From Viridibacillus sp050279675 (lineage in GTDB: Bacteria > Bacillota > Bacilli > Bacillales_A > Planococcaceae): 64,000 bases of DNA. The DNA lies in contig NZ_JBNNUK010000007.1 in assembly GCF_050279675.1 (NCBI RefSeq), positions 62,001 to 126,000 of the forward strand, in the 5' to 3' direction. How positions within the stretch are numbered: the first letter of the stretch is position 1; every line of letters starts with the position of its first letter. This document shows, in pieces, positions 9,407 to 17,611 of the stretch. The notes under the pieces were generated by a model. It made no database searches. It saw nothing but the letters and a program-made list of their open reading frames with translations, and was not told where the DNA came from. The position numbers were made by a program, and so were the translations under genes.

Positions 9407-10018
9407 TTACTGAAATCGATTACAAACTTCGCCTAATTTAGCCTCTGTTGTACCATCACCAATGGCACCAAATTTCCACTCACCGTTATGGCGGTAAATC
9501 TCACCTGTTATTAGAGTTGTTAAATCAGCATAGTTATCAGATAAATTATATCGAATCAATTCATTCCTAGTATTAGGTTCAAACACACGAATATATGCAT
9601 TTTGAATCAAACCAAAATGTTGTTTACGTTTTACACAATCATAAATATTAACAACAAACACAAGTTTATCGTAATCTGCTGGCACAGCTTTTAAATCGAT
9701 TGTAATGACTTCATCATCGCCGTCGCCATCACCTGTTAAATTATCTCCAGAGTGTTGAACAGATCCACATTTACTTTTTAATTTGCCGAAATAAACGACA
9801 TCTTGACCATCTTTTAAATGACCGTCTTTTAACATTAATACAGAGGCATCACAGTCAACATTACTACCGCTACCTCCGCCACCAAATAGTCCACCTAATA
9901 GACCGCCGCTTTTCCCTTGGCTAACTGGGTCCCAGCCTAAACCAACCATTACTCGATTTAAATCCGCTTTACCCTTTGTTAAATCGACTCTTTGACCTTT
10001 TTGTAAATTAATGCCCAT
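9407..10018 (-). CDS. yceC: TerD-family protein with glycine-rich insertion (YceC)
   Basis: A 203-residue TerD-family protein, first gene of the Ter operon. It differs from its two paralogues by a Gly/Ser/Leu/Phe insertion of about 20 residues (roughly 33-52 of this start) directly before the acidic CDASV motif, and by cysteines there and in the middle of the domain. The later motifs HSGDNLTGDGDGDDE and YIRVFEP are kept. The second ATG at 10018 is chosen because it lies 9 nt from the GGGAG ribosome site, while the ATG at 10024 is only 3 nt away. The paralogue split suggests a special role in the TerD set; this is inference. Confidence 0.9.
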   Translation of the reverse strand: MGINLQKGQRVDLTKGKADLNRVMVGLGWDPVSQGKSGGLLGGLFGGGGSGSNVDCDASVLMLKDGHLKDGQDVVYFGKLKSKCGSVQHSGDNLTGDGDGDDEVITIDLKAVPADYDKLVFVVNIYDCVKRKQHFGLIQNAYIRVFEPNTRNELIRYNLSDNYADLTTLITGEIYRHNGEWKFGAIGDGTTEAKLGEVCNRFQ

Positions 10019-10276
10019 AGTCATTCACTCCCTATTTTTAAAAAATCCTCACATATTGCAACCTTAATTTGAAAAGAAAATCATTATAAAATCTAAACTC
10101 CTTGTATTTGTAATTATATAACAAATATCAAGAATATTAGTAATAATTTCTTTGAATCAAATTAAATTGTATCCCCAGTAATAGATTTACTATTGGGCTA
10201 TTGCTTCTGTCACAAATTCACCTTGTTATGTAAAGTATTACTCCGTATAGCAATCATCTTATACGACTTAATACTA
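10019..10276 (-). other. Long untranslated leader of the Ter operon
   Basis: About 250 nt lie between the predicted ECF promoter and yceC. The stretch is AT-rich and I find no good reading frame or known riboswitch. A second, weaker sigma-A type promoter may lie nearer the gene (TATAAT-like element around 10083), but its -35 spacing is poor. Whether the leader has a regulatory fold cannot be judged by eye. Confidence 0.4.
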
Positions 10277-10304
10277 TATACGATTATAACATTAAATGGT
10301 TTCA
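10277..10304 (-). promoter_or_regulatory. ECF sigma (sigma-W type) promoter of the Ter operon
   Basis: On the minus strand TGAAAC (10304-10299), a 16-nt spacer, and CGTATA (10282-10277) match the B. subtilis sigma-W/ECF consensus TGAAAC-N16-CGTA exactly. It faces yceC. In B. subtilis the yceCDEFGH operon is known to be under ECF sigma factors and sigma-B, so position and sequence agree. Transcription would start near 10270. Confidence 0.75.
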
Positions 10305-10330
10305 TTTTATTTTTCAAATCCTAGATAAAT

Positions 10331-10379
10331 AAAAAGGAAGATTTCTTAATCTGCTGTCGATTAAGAAATCTTCCTTTTT
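10331..10379 (-). terminator. Terminator of the transglutaminase-like gene
   Basis: A perfect hairpin with 21-nt arms (10331-10351, 10359-10379) and 7-nt loop; A-run on one side and T-run on the other, so it can stop transcription on both strands. It lies 24 nt after the stop of the minus-strand gene at 10404. Confidence 0.85.
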
Positions 10380-10403
10380 TTATTATTTCATCATTATTTC
10401 GTA

Positions 10404-11639
10404 TTATTCGTGCAATTTCCCAGGAAATAGTTGAAAGAAAAATTGTTCAATATAAGAAAATAGATTGCCGGAATCCTTTTTCTGATCTTCTTCTACAATT
10501 TCATTCAAATTAAGAGTTTGCTCTTTCCCATTAGCTGTATAATAGAGTATTTGATCAAGTACTTTTAAATTACTCGACTCTTGCTCATTAATCTTCATTT
10601 GTTTTGAACCATCTTTATTAATTTTAGTTAAATACCCCTTTTGATCTTTGTTACTAAAATACAACCAATCTTCAGCTTTCACTAAGTATTTTGCATTTGT
10701 ATTTGTTATTTTATTTTCGTTACCTGTCTTTGTATCTCTAATATAAATACCTCTGCTACCATCTGACTTAGTATAGTAAACCTTGTCTCCAGACTTCACA
10801 AAATCTTCGGTATCTCTTATAAAATTATATGTTGTATCCGAAGCCTTTTGATAATCTTCTGTCACCCATCTGTGATCTTCCGCCAATGCTGAATCAGATA
10901 ACAAGAAATATTTGCTACTTACTTTACCTGCACGATCTGGTGTAGGGTCATTAAAAGTAGAATCAATATGATACCACTTGCCATCTACTTTCACTAAATT
11001 CCATGAATGCGCAACTTGATCGACATACCCTACAACATATCTCACATCGATTCCTGCTGCTTGATATAATTTATAAGCCGCTAATGTATAGCCTTGGCAA
11101 ACCGCTTTTCCTTCTTTAAAAACAGCATAAGCTGAGTGAGCGCTTGCATGAGTATCCGACCCGTACTTTGTATTTAACACAATATAATTATTAATCGCTT
11201 TTACTTTGTCAAAATCACTCATCTTTTCAGATATCTCTTCTTTAATGAAACGTTTTACTTGTGCATCTACATACTGCTCTTGACTCTTTGACGTATGATA
11301 AGAAAACGTATAGTTTATAATAGCTGAACTTGAATTATATTGATAATGAATATTACTCTCTTTAAAACTACCTGAGAGATAATCATCAGCAGCTAAAAGT
11401 TGTTCCACGACTCCATTTATTTGATCCATTTTTTGCGTAATATTGCCCTTATAAGAGATGGTTAACTTCCCGTCATAATTGTGCATAGCCCTAGACACGG
11501 CTGTTTTAAGACCTTTAACAGAGGAAACAGTGACTGCGTCTTTTGCAGCAGATACTTCCAAAACCCTATCACTACTACTTGTTAAGGCCAATATCAATAT
11601 TAAACTAAAAATCGATAGGTACCAATTTACCTTTCTCAA
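10404..11639 (-). CDS. Secreted transglutaminase-like domain protein with C-terminal DUF5050-like region
   Basis: A 411-residue exported protein. Residues 1-32 form a signal peptide (positive N-end, hydrophobic core, AKD after the core). The transglutaminase-like core spans about 135-250 and shows the catalytic triad in order: Cys in GKAVCQGY, His in AHSWN, Asp in HIDSTFND. The last 120 residues (YNFIRDTEDFVKSGDKVYYT onward) form repeated Tyr-rich strands like DUF5050 beta-propeller repeats. The start is TTG. Such proteins are usually cell-wall associated, acting as peptidase or in development; the target is unknown. It is transcribed alone, with its own terminator, and is not part of the Ter operon. 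Confidence 0.8.
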   Translation of the reverse strand: MRKVNWYLSIFSLILILALTSSSDRVLEVSAAKDAVTVSSVKGLKTAVSRAMHNYDGKLTISYKGNITQKMDQINGVVEQLLAADDYLSGSFKESNIHYQYNSSSAIINYTFSYHTSKSQEQYVDAQVKRFIKEEISEKMSDFDKVKAINNYIVLNTKYGSDTHASAHSAYAVFKEGKAVCQGYTLAAYKLYQAAGIDVRYVVGYVDQVAHSWNLVKVDGKWYHIDSTFNDPTPDRAGKVSSKYFLLSDSALAEDHRWVTEDYQKASDTTYNFIRDTEDFVKSGDKVYYTKSDGSRGIYIRDTKTGNENKITNTNAKYLVKAEDWLYFSNKDQKGYLTKINKDGSKQMKINEQESSNLKVLDQILYYTANGKEQTLNLNEIVEEDQKKDSGNLFSYIEQFFFQLFPGKLHE

Positions 11640-12087
11640 GTCATCATCACATCCTCTACTTCATAAGTCTACAGTCAATGAATATAATCTTCAATTTTTT
11701 AATCGAAAAAATTAAAAGAAGGTCATTACAGAAAGTCCTCATTCCCTATTATATTTTAACCATGTTGAAGTATTCCGGAAAAAGAATGCTAAACAGACTA
11801 TTTTAATTTTGTATTAAATCAACCTGCATTCATTATTATTTCATATTCACCAATCTCAATGACTAATTTATTTTTTCACCATAACTCTGAAATGATAGGT
11901 TAATCTGCATTTAAAAGACTTATTGTTTTACTTAGAAAATATCTATAGAAATAGCACTATATAGTTGGGTACTAAATTTTTATTTCATTCCCTCAATTGT
12001 AATACCCCCTATTCATGTTAGGACAAGCAAGTCTACGGACTATTTGATATGATAGTAGCAGAATGACGAATGTACTGAGGTGGTCTT
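11640..12087. other. Intergenic region with no gene seen
   Basis: This 448-nt AT-rich stretch lies between two divergent genes. I see no frame with a ribosome site, no strong hairpin and no repeat. It must hold the two divergent promoters; TATGAT at 12048-12053 may be the -10 of the TrmB-type gene. Confidence 0.5.
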
Positions 12088-12870
12088 GTGCAAGACATAA
12101 TACAAAAAATGCAATCGCTTGGCTTTAACCAATATGAAGCCAAAGCATATTTGGCATTAGTGCGACTTGGCTCTGCGAGTGCTTATCAAGTAAGTAAGGA
12201 CTCCGGTATACCACGTGCACGCATATATGAAATTTTAAACGGACTTGAAAAACAAGGACTTGTCTTAAAAGAAGAAATTAATGAAGCTGCGCAATATTCA
12301 CCGCTTCCTGTTGATGTTTTTTTAGAATCGATGCAGTCGAATTGGCGCACTAATTTTGAATCTATTAGCGAGTCGTTAAAAGAACTTGAAAAAACAGAAC
12401 CGACACCGGATAATCGTGTAGCAACATTAAAAGGTGCCGAGCATATTCTTTCCTTCTGTCGTACTTTGCTGAAAAAAGCAGAGAAAAAAGCGGTGATTTC
12501 TTTTTGGGGAGATATGTATGAAGAGCTACTAGCTGATTTACAAGCAACTTCAGAGAAATGCGGACTAAAAGGCATTGTTTTTGAAATTGAACAGCCCTTA
12601 CCAGGTTTAGATTATCACCGCATAACTTCTTATACGGAGAATATCGGTCATCAAAAGTGGTTTATCTTATCTATTGATGGTAAAGAAATGATTTACGGTC
12701 CATCGATTTTAGAAAGAGATACTGCCTTTTATACCGACGACCCCGTCCATATTTATTTGTTAGAAAACTATATATGGCATGATATTCTCGTCAATCGTCT
12801 AGTCAAAAAACAAAACGATGCAGTAGAGAATTGGATTGCAACTGAGAGAGAACAATTTTTTTCAATGTAA
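12088..12870 (+). CDS. TrmB-family transcriptional regulator
   Basis: A 260-residue regulator. The first 70 residues form a winged helix-turn-helix of the TrmB type (LGFNQYEAKAYLALVRLG, then SGIPRARIYEILNGLEKQG). The C-terminal part resembles the effector domain of bacterial TrmB-like proteins with a phospholipase-D-like fold rather than the archaeal sugar-binding domain. GTG start with GAGG 7-8 nt upstream. No obvious target gene adjoins it: the next gene is convergent. Effector unknown. Confidence 0.85.
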   Translation: MQDIIQKMQSLGFNQYEAKAYLALVRLGSASAYQVSKDSGIPRARIYEILNGLEKQGLVLKEEINEAAQYSPLPVDVFLESMQSNWRTNFESISESLKELEKTEPTPDNRVATLKGAEHILSFCRTLLKKAEKKAVISFWGDMYEELLADLQATSEKCGLKGIVFEIEQPLPGLDYHRITSYTENIGHQKWFILSIDGKEMIYGPSILERDTAFYTDDPVHIYLLENYIWHDILVNRLVKKQNDAVENWIATEREQFFSM

Positions 12871-12878
12871 ACAGAAAG

Positions 12879-12908
12879 TGACCTTCGCATTTTATTTTGC
12901 GAAGGTCA
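12879..12908. terminator. Bidirectional terminator between convergent genes
   Basis: Eleven-base perfect arms (12879-12889 and 12898-12908) with an 8-nt loop, followed by TTTTTT on the plus strand. It serves the TrmB-type gene and, on the minus strand, overlaps the end of the TauE/SafE gene region. Confidence 0.85.
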
Positions 12909-12912
12909 TTTT

Positions 12913-13683
12913 TTATAAAATATGTAAGTAATCTAATACGTTTTTAAGGATTAGAATAACCGTAACAAAAATGAATAATACACGTACATAACTTGCACCT
13001 TTTTTAATAGCAAATTTCGAGCCAACAATTGCTCCAACAATCATCGCCAGCCCCATCGGAATGCCGTAAGAAAAATTAACGGCTCCTAGAAATAAGAACA
13101 TACTAAGTGCCGCAATATTACTAGCAAAATTCAAAAACTTCGCACTGCCTGCAGCTTGTAAAAAATCAAAACCAATCATTAAAAATGCAAAAATAAAAAA
13201 AGAACCGGTCCCGGGCCCTAAAAAGCCATCATAAAAACCAATTATTGTCATTACAACCGTAAATATTAGCGCCTTCTTCTTATCTAATTTCGCATAAGTC
13301 GACTTTTGACCCCAGTTTTTTTTGAAGATGGTATATGTTGCTACAGCAATTAAGAGTATTAACACAAGTGGTTTCAGCACTTCTGGTGAAATAAAGTGTA
13401 CAAACCATGCACCTAACATCGAGCCAAAGAAAACAAGTGGGAAGTATTTACCGACTATTTTAAAATCGATTTTTCCAGAACGAAAAAATGAAATAGTACT
13501 AGTAAGGGACCCCATAGACCCTGCTAGCTTATTCGTTGCAATGGCTGTAGACGGTGATAATCCAGTAAACATTAGAGCAGGAATAGAAATCAAACCGCCT
13601 CCACCAACAACCGAATCAATAAATGCTGCTAAAAAACCAAATGCAACCAACAATAAAAGTGTATACAAGTCCAAATCCATCAT
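12913..13683 (-). CDS. TauE/SafE-family membrane permease
   Basis: A membrane protein of 256 residues with about eight hydrophobic segments. The family signature GGGGLISIPAL followed by the AIATNKLAGS segment near the N-terminus, and the second-repeat FYDGFLGPGTGSFF, are typical of TauE/SafE proteins, proposed exporters of sulfite, sulfoacetate or other organosulfur anions. The start at 13683 lies 9 nt from GGGAG; the ATG 9 nt earlier touches that ribosome site. Substrate cannot be inferred from the neighbours. Confidence 0.87.
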   Translation of the reverse strand: MMDLDLYTLLLLVAFGFLAAFIDSVVGGGGLISIPALMFTGLSPSTAIATNKLAGSMGSLTSTISFFRSGKIDFKIVGKYFPLVFFGSMLGAWFVHFISPEVLKPLVLILLIAVATYTIFKKNWGQKSTYAKLDKKKALIFTVVMTIIGFYDGFLGPGTGSFFIFAFLMIGFDFLQAAGSAKFLNFASNIAALSMFLFLGAVNFSYGIPMGLAMIVGAIVGSKFAIKKGASYVRVLFIFVTVILILKNVLDYLHIL

Positions 13684-13846
13684 GTAAACCATCTCCCTAA
13701 CTTTCTCCTACAAGATAATTAACGTTACTACTTTAATAGTAACTACACTTCACTACTTTGTAAATAGAGAATAGACTATGATTCTAAACTATTTAAACAA
13801 CTCTTCAATAAGTTTCGTATACTAAGTTATGGAGAGGAATGATTTA

Positions 13847-14062
13847 ATGATTAACACCTTTTTCACTATCGGGGTTATAGCCATTCTCATTGCTGGTCTT
13901 GTGATAGGTGCATGGCAATCGGGAGAAAGGGACCGACGATCCGTTCAAAACATTACACCAGAAGACCGTGCTCTAAGGATGAAAATAAGTACATATAGTT
14001 TAGCAGTTGGCGTAATTTGTTTCATAATCGTTTGGGTACTTTGGTATTTTGACATTAAATAA
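13847..14062 (+). CDS. Small two-helix membrane protein of unknown function
   Basis: A 71-residue protein with two hydrophobic helices (about 4-24 and 48-68) joined by a charged, Arg-rich loop (GERDRRSVQNITPEDRALR). The start ATG follows GGAGAGG with 9-nt spacing, which supports real translation. A possible ECF-like promoter, TTAAAC at 13793 and CGTATA at 13816 with a 17-nt spacer, precedes it; this is weaker than the two exact ones in the window. No function recognised. Confidence 0.65.
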   Translation: MINTFFTIGVIAILIAGLVIGAWQSGERDRRSVQNITPEDRALRMKISTYSLAVGVICFIIVWVLWYFDIK

Positions 14063-14092
14063 GGTAGTAAGAGCAGCCGCTTTTACTACCTT
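14061..14092. terminator. Terminator shared by convergent genes
   Basis: Ten-base arms (14061-14070, 14083-14092) followed by an eight-T run. The first arm starts in the stop codon of the small membrane protein gene; the T run abuts the stop of the convergent TetR gene. Confidence 0.8.
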
Positions 14093-14096
14093 TTTT

Positions 14097-14999
14097 TTAT
14101 TCAATTACTTTGAAATCCATTTTAATTAATACTCCAAAATATTTTGTAAAATGAGGTGTTGAATTAATTTCAGCGCAATTATTTAAAGTAGATAATGCAC
14201 TTTCAATTAGGAATGCCCGAGGCTCTTCTTTATTCATCAATTCTTCTTGTATAAAATACAGAAGTTTTAAGTACGTTTCTCGTTTAGATTCATCGTTAAC
14301 GAATATTTTTTCAATTTCTTTCCTTAACCCGAGTGTTGTGAAGGACAATTCATTATCGAAAGAGTCCTCATTATCTCCTTCTGGAAATAGATTATTTACA
14401 TGCTCCGGAGTGAATAAACGAATTCCTTCTCTACTTATATCTTCTAAAATATTCATCATACGGTCCATACCATACTTAGCAATTTGCTTATCTTGAATTC
14501 TCTCACCCAACATTTTACTTGTCTGACGGAAGTTTTGAATTATCCCCATATAAATAATGGCACAGTCAAATGAGTACGCTTGCTTTTCCTCTGGGAGTAT
14601 ATTTAGGAAACGTCCATGTATCCATTTTAAGAACATAAATTTGAAATTCTTAATATATTTTATTAATTCAGGATCATTCGAAACAATTACATCATCTAAA
14701 AGTTGTTGTAATTTATTTTGTCGATTGGCCCCAATCATTAAAACTACTTGTTCTACAAATACATCAACATCAGAGATATCTTCACCAATCATTAATTTAT
14801 CCATGTTCTCTTTTATTTCAGCTATGACTAGTTTAAATACAGCTTTAAAAAGATCGGCTTTCGAAGGGAAATAATTGTAAAAAGATCCTTTAGAAATACC
14901 ACTGTGATCTAATATTTCTTGTATTGAAGTAGCATGATAACCCTTTTCTATAAATAATTCATGTGTTTTTTCTATAACATGCTTTTTTCGTTTATTCAT
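14097..14999 (-). CDS. TetR/AcrR-family regulator of the adjacent MFS pump
   Basis: A 300-residue regulator, longer than the common 190-220 residues. The N-terminal helix-turn-helix (residues about 6-52: THELFIEKGYHATSIQEIL, then SGISKGSFYNYFPSKADLF) is typical of TetR. The long C-terminal ligand domain is unlike common TetR members and resembles the YfiR/LmrA-type Bacillus multidrug regulators in size. ATG with AAAGGAG. It is divergent from a multidrug MFS gene with a perfect palindrome between them, so it most likely represses that pump; ligand unknown. Confidence 0.85.
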   Translation of the reverse strand: MNKRKKHVIEKTHELFIEKGYHATSIQEILDHSGISKGSFYNYFPSKADLFKAVFKLVIAEIKENMDKLMIGEDISDVDVFVEQVVLMIGANRQNKLQQLLDDVIVSNDPELIKYIKNFKFMFLKWIHGRFLNILPEEKQAYSFDCAIIYMGIIQNFRQTSKMLGERIQDKQIAKYGMDRMMNILEDISREGIRLFTPEHVNNLFPEGDNEDSFDNELSFTTLGLRKEIEKIFVNDESKRETYLKLLYFIQEELMNKEEPRAFLIESALSTLNNCAEINSTPHFTKYFGVLIKMDFKVIE

Positions 15000-15150
15000 A
15001 TATATACTCCTTTAAAATCAACCTTTTATTCCTCATAACTATATCTTAACACAATAAACCATATGTATATTTTTGGACCGACGGTATACTTTTATCTTGA
15101 TTAATAATAGCAATGGATGTATTATAAATACTTAAAAACTATTAGTTCAT

Positions 15151-15171
15151 TTTTGTACTAATGGTACAAAA
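15151..15171. promoter_or_regulatory. Candidate TetR operator before the MFS pump gene
   Basis: A perfect 8-5-8 palindrome, TTTTGTAC-taatg-GTACAAAA, 32 nt before the pump start and between the divergent TetR and MFS genes. Size and position fit a TetR dimer site. No binding data; inference from symmetry and context. Confidence 0.55.
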
Positions 15172-15203
15172 CGTATTTACGCTTAAAGGGAGATGTTTTC
15201 AAC

Positions 15204-16718
15204 ATGCAAGAAACACAAACAAAACCTTCGTATGGCCTGTTAATTATTTTAATGACAGGTGCATTCGTAGCTTTACTGAGTAACACATTATTAAATATTG
15301 CATTGCCTTCGATTATGAAAGATTTTGACGTAAGCGCAGCAACTGTTCAATGGTTATCAACAGGGTACATGTTAGTGAATGGGATTATGGTTCCTACTAC
15401 AGCCTTTTTAATAAAAAAATATACCGCTAGAAGATTATTCTTAATAGCAATAGCCTTATTCTCAATTGGTACTCTCATTGGTGGGTTTGCTCCTGCATTC
15501 CCTGTTTTATTAACAGCAAGAATGATCCAAGCTTCAGGGGCAGCAATTATGATGCCACTTTTAATGAATGTTATGTTTACAACATTTCCTCCTGAAAAAC
15601 GTGGTACAGCAATGGGTATGTTCGGGTTAGTAATGATTTTTGCACCAGCAATCGGTCCTACTTTGTCGGGGTGGATTATTCAACATTATGAATGGCCTAC
15701 GCTATTCTTCTTCATCGCTCCTATTTCAATTTTAGTATTTATTTTAGCATTCTTCAAATTACATGATACAAAAGAGAAAGTAACTGCGACATTAGACTTT
15801 TTATCTCTTATTTTCTCTACATTAGGATTTGGTGGTATTTTATACGGCTTCAGTTCAGCTGGTAATAAAGGTTGGGATGATTCATTCGTAATAATCTCAC
15901 TTGCAATTGGCGTCATTTCACTTATTTGCTTTATTTACCGCCAATTCAAATTAAGCGAACCTATGCTTGATTTAAGAGTTTATAAATATCCTATGTTTGC
16001 ACTTTCGTCCCTCATTTCTTTCACACTAAATATGGCTATGTTCTCAGCTATGTTGTTAATGCCTATCTATCTACAAAATATTCGTGGCATTTCTCCATTG
16101 GATTCAGGTTTACTAATGTTACCTGGCGCAATTGTGATGGGGATTATGTCTCCTATTACTGGTAGATTATTCGATAAATTCGGAGCAAAAATGTTAGCAA
16201 TCGTTGGTTTAACTATTACAGTTGTTACTACTTTCTTCTTTAGCCAGTTGACTGCTACAACTGAATATTCGCATTTAGTTCTTTTATATACTGTGCGTAT
16301 GTTTGGGATTTCAATGGTAATGATGCCAGTAATGACAAATGGTTTAAATCAGTTACCTGCAAAATTTACGCCTCATGGTACAGCTATGAATAGTACATTA
16401 CAACAAGTTTCTGGCGCTGTAGGTGGTTCTCTACTAGTAACAATTATGTCCAACCGCTCGGTTACTCATGGTAAAGAACTATTAGATGTAGCAATCAGTA
16501 AATTATCTGCTCCTCCAACAAATGAGGTATTAGCACAGATGAAACAACAGATTATGGCACAAGCAACCATTGAAGGTATTAATGATGCATTTTTAGTATC
16601 TGCAGGTGTTGCGATAATAGCAGTCATTCTAGCTTTCTTTATTAAAAGAACGAGTTCAATAGAGAAGACTGAGAAAGTCCCTGTTAAAGAACCTAAAAAG
16701 ACTGAACCTGTAGGTTAA
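15204..16718 (+). CDS. DHA2-type multidrug MFS transporter (14 TM)
   Basis: A 504-residue transporter of the EmrB/QacA group with about 14 hydrophobic segments. The motif C-like stretch GPTLSGWIIQHYEWPTLFF (about 152-170) and the N-terminal LNIALPSIMKDFDVSAATVQW are characteristic of drug:proton antiporters of this group (LmrB, Mdr). Clear ATG behind AGGGAG. It is controlled, by context, by the divergent TetR. A small membrane-protein gene follows 45 nt downstream and probably shares its transcript. Drug range cannot be told from sequence. Confidence 0.9.
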   Translation: MQETQTKPSYGLLIILMTGAFVALLSNTLLNIALPSIMKDFDVSAATVQWLSTGYMLVNGIMVPTTAFLIKKYTARRLFLIAIALFSIGTLIGGFAPAFPVLLTARMIQASGAAIMMPLLMNVMFTTFPPEKRGTAMGMFGLVMIFAPAIGPTLSGWIIQHYEWPTLFFFIAPISILVFILAFFKLHDTKEKVTATLDFLSLIFSTLGFGGILYGFSSAGNKGWDDSFVIISLAIGVISLICFIYRQFKLSEPMLDLRVYKYPMFALSSLISFTLNMAMFSAMLLMPIYLQNIRGISPLDSGLLMLPGAIVMGIMSPITGRLFDKFGAKMLAIVGLTITVVTTFFFSQLTATTEYSHLVLLYTVRMFGISMVMMPVMTNGLNQLPAKFTPHGTAMNSTLQQVSGAVGGSLLVTIMSNRSVTHGKELLDVAISKLSAPPTNEVLAQMKQQIMAQATIEGINDAFLVSAGVAIIAVILAFFIKRTSSIEKTEKVPVKEPKKTEPVG

Positions 16719-16763
16719 ATTTAATAACTTCTTTTAAGTTGAAAGTTGGAGGAGAGGGGTACA

Positions 16764-16991
16764 TTGTCTGATTGGCAAAGTAATATCAATACGTTTACAA
16801 ATATTTTTATTTTCTTATTTTTGATTCAATATGTAATCAGCTTTTTTAAGCAAAAACATATACTTACTAATAGAAAAATTCTTGCAAACTGTACGATACT
16901 TTCACTTTTAGTCATTTTTTCGTTACCTCTATTAGATTTAGCAGAAATAGAACTTGATTTTATTATAGATTTTCCATTCAGAAATCGATGA
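16764..16991 (+). CDS. Small hydrophobic protein downstream of the MFS pump
   Basis: A 75-residue protein with two hydrophobic segments (about 11-28 and 43-60). The start TTG at 16764 lies 5 nt from a long GGAGGAGAGGGG ribosome site; an upstream in-frame TTG at 16746 is inside or before that site. It follows the pump gene by 45 nt and ends before a terminator, so it is probably cotranscribed with it. No recognised family; it might be an accessory subunit, which is a guess. Confidence 0.6.
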   Translation: MSDWQSNINTFTNIFIFLFLIQYVISFFKQKHILTNRKILANCTILSLLVIFSLPLLDLAEIELDFIIDFPFRNR

Positions 16992-17002
16992 TAGATAGAA
17001 TT

Positions 17003-17051
17003 AAAAGCCCTCTACCTTTACTAGTATTAATTAGTAGATGGTAAAGGGCTT
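17003..17051. terminator. Terminator after the pump operon
   Basis: An imperfect hairpin with about 20-nt arms; the base AAAAGCCCT / AGGGCTTTT is perfect, followed by TTTTTTG on the plus strand. It separates convergent genes ending at 16991 and 17076. Confidence 0.75.
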
Positions 17052-17075
17052 TTTTGTTTAGATCGCCACTCAAGT

Positions 17076-17453
17076 TTATTCTTCTTTTTTTGGTTTCCAA
17101 AGTAATACTTGGTCTTCTTTTTTAGCTCCTTGCAAATAGAGTGCTTTTACATTCGCTAAATTTGAATCTTTTATTTCAAAGTCAAAACCATCCGATTTAC
17201 CACCTAACAACACGGTTTTCATTCTCAAATAAAATTTATCTTCAATAATATCAAAAGTATAACCCGCATACTTTTTTTGGCTATCTGTAAAGTCTCCTTT
17301 TATATGCAAAGTTTGTCCATCAAATACTTCCACTTCGTCAATTTGAATAGCTGATGTATCTGTTATTTTGGCAATGAGTGTATAAATAGCAAAGCTGAAA
17401 ATTGCTAAAACTAAAACAGACGCTACTAATCCTACTACCGTACTTTTTTTCAT
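17076..17453 (-). CDS. Membrane-anchored hypothetical protein
   Basis: A 125-residue protein with one N-terminal hydrophobic helix (about 7-29), acting as signal anchor, then about 95 extracytoplasmic residues rich in beta-forming segments (DGQTLHIKGDF, YTFDIIEDKFYLRMK, DGFDFEI). Ends with Lys/Glu. No family recognised. A single gene between two convergent or divergent neighbours. Confidence 0.6.
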   Translation of the reverse strand: MKKSTVVGLVASVLVLAIFSFAIYTLIAKITDTSAIQIDEVEVFDGQTLHIKGDFTDSQKKYAGYTFDIIEDKFYLRMKTVLLGGKSDGFDFEIKDSNLANVKALYLQGAKKEDQVLLWKPKKEE

Positions 17454-17611
17454 CTTGAATCACCCGTTCATTCTGTCATCATTCCATTATATTACAACCT
17501 TACCCAAGCTACTATTTTCAAGTCTTATTAATTTTATAGTTTTTTCTATGGAAATATATGATAAGGTTAGTACTGTTATATTTACAACATTTACACTATG
17601 GAGGTAATGTA

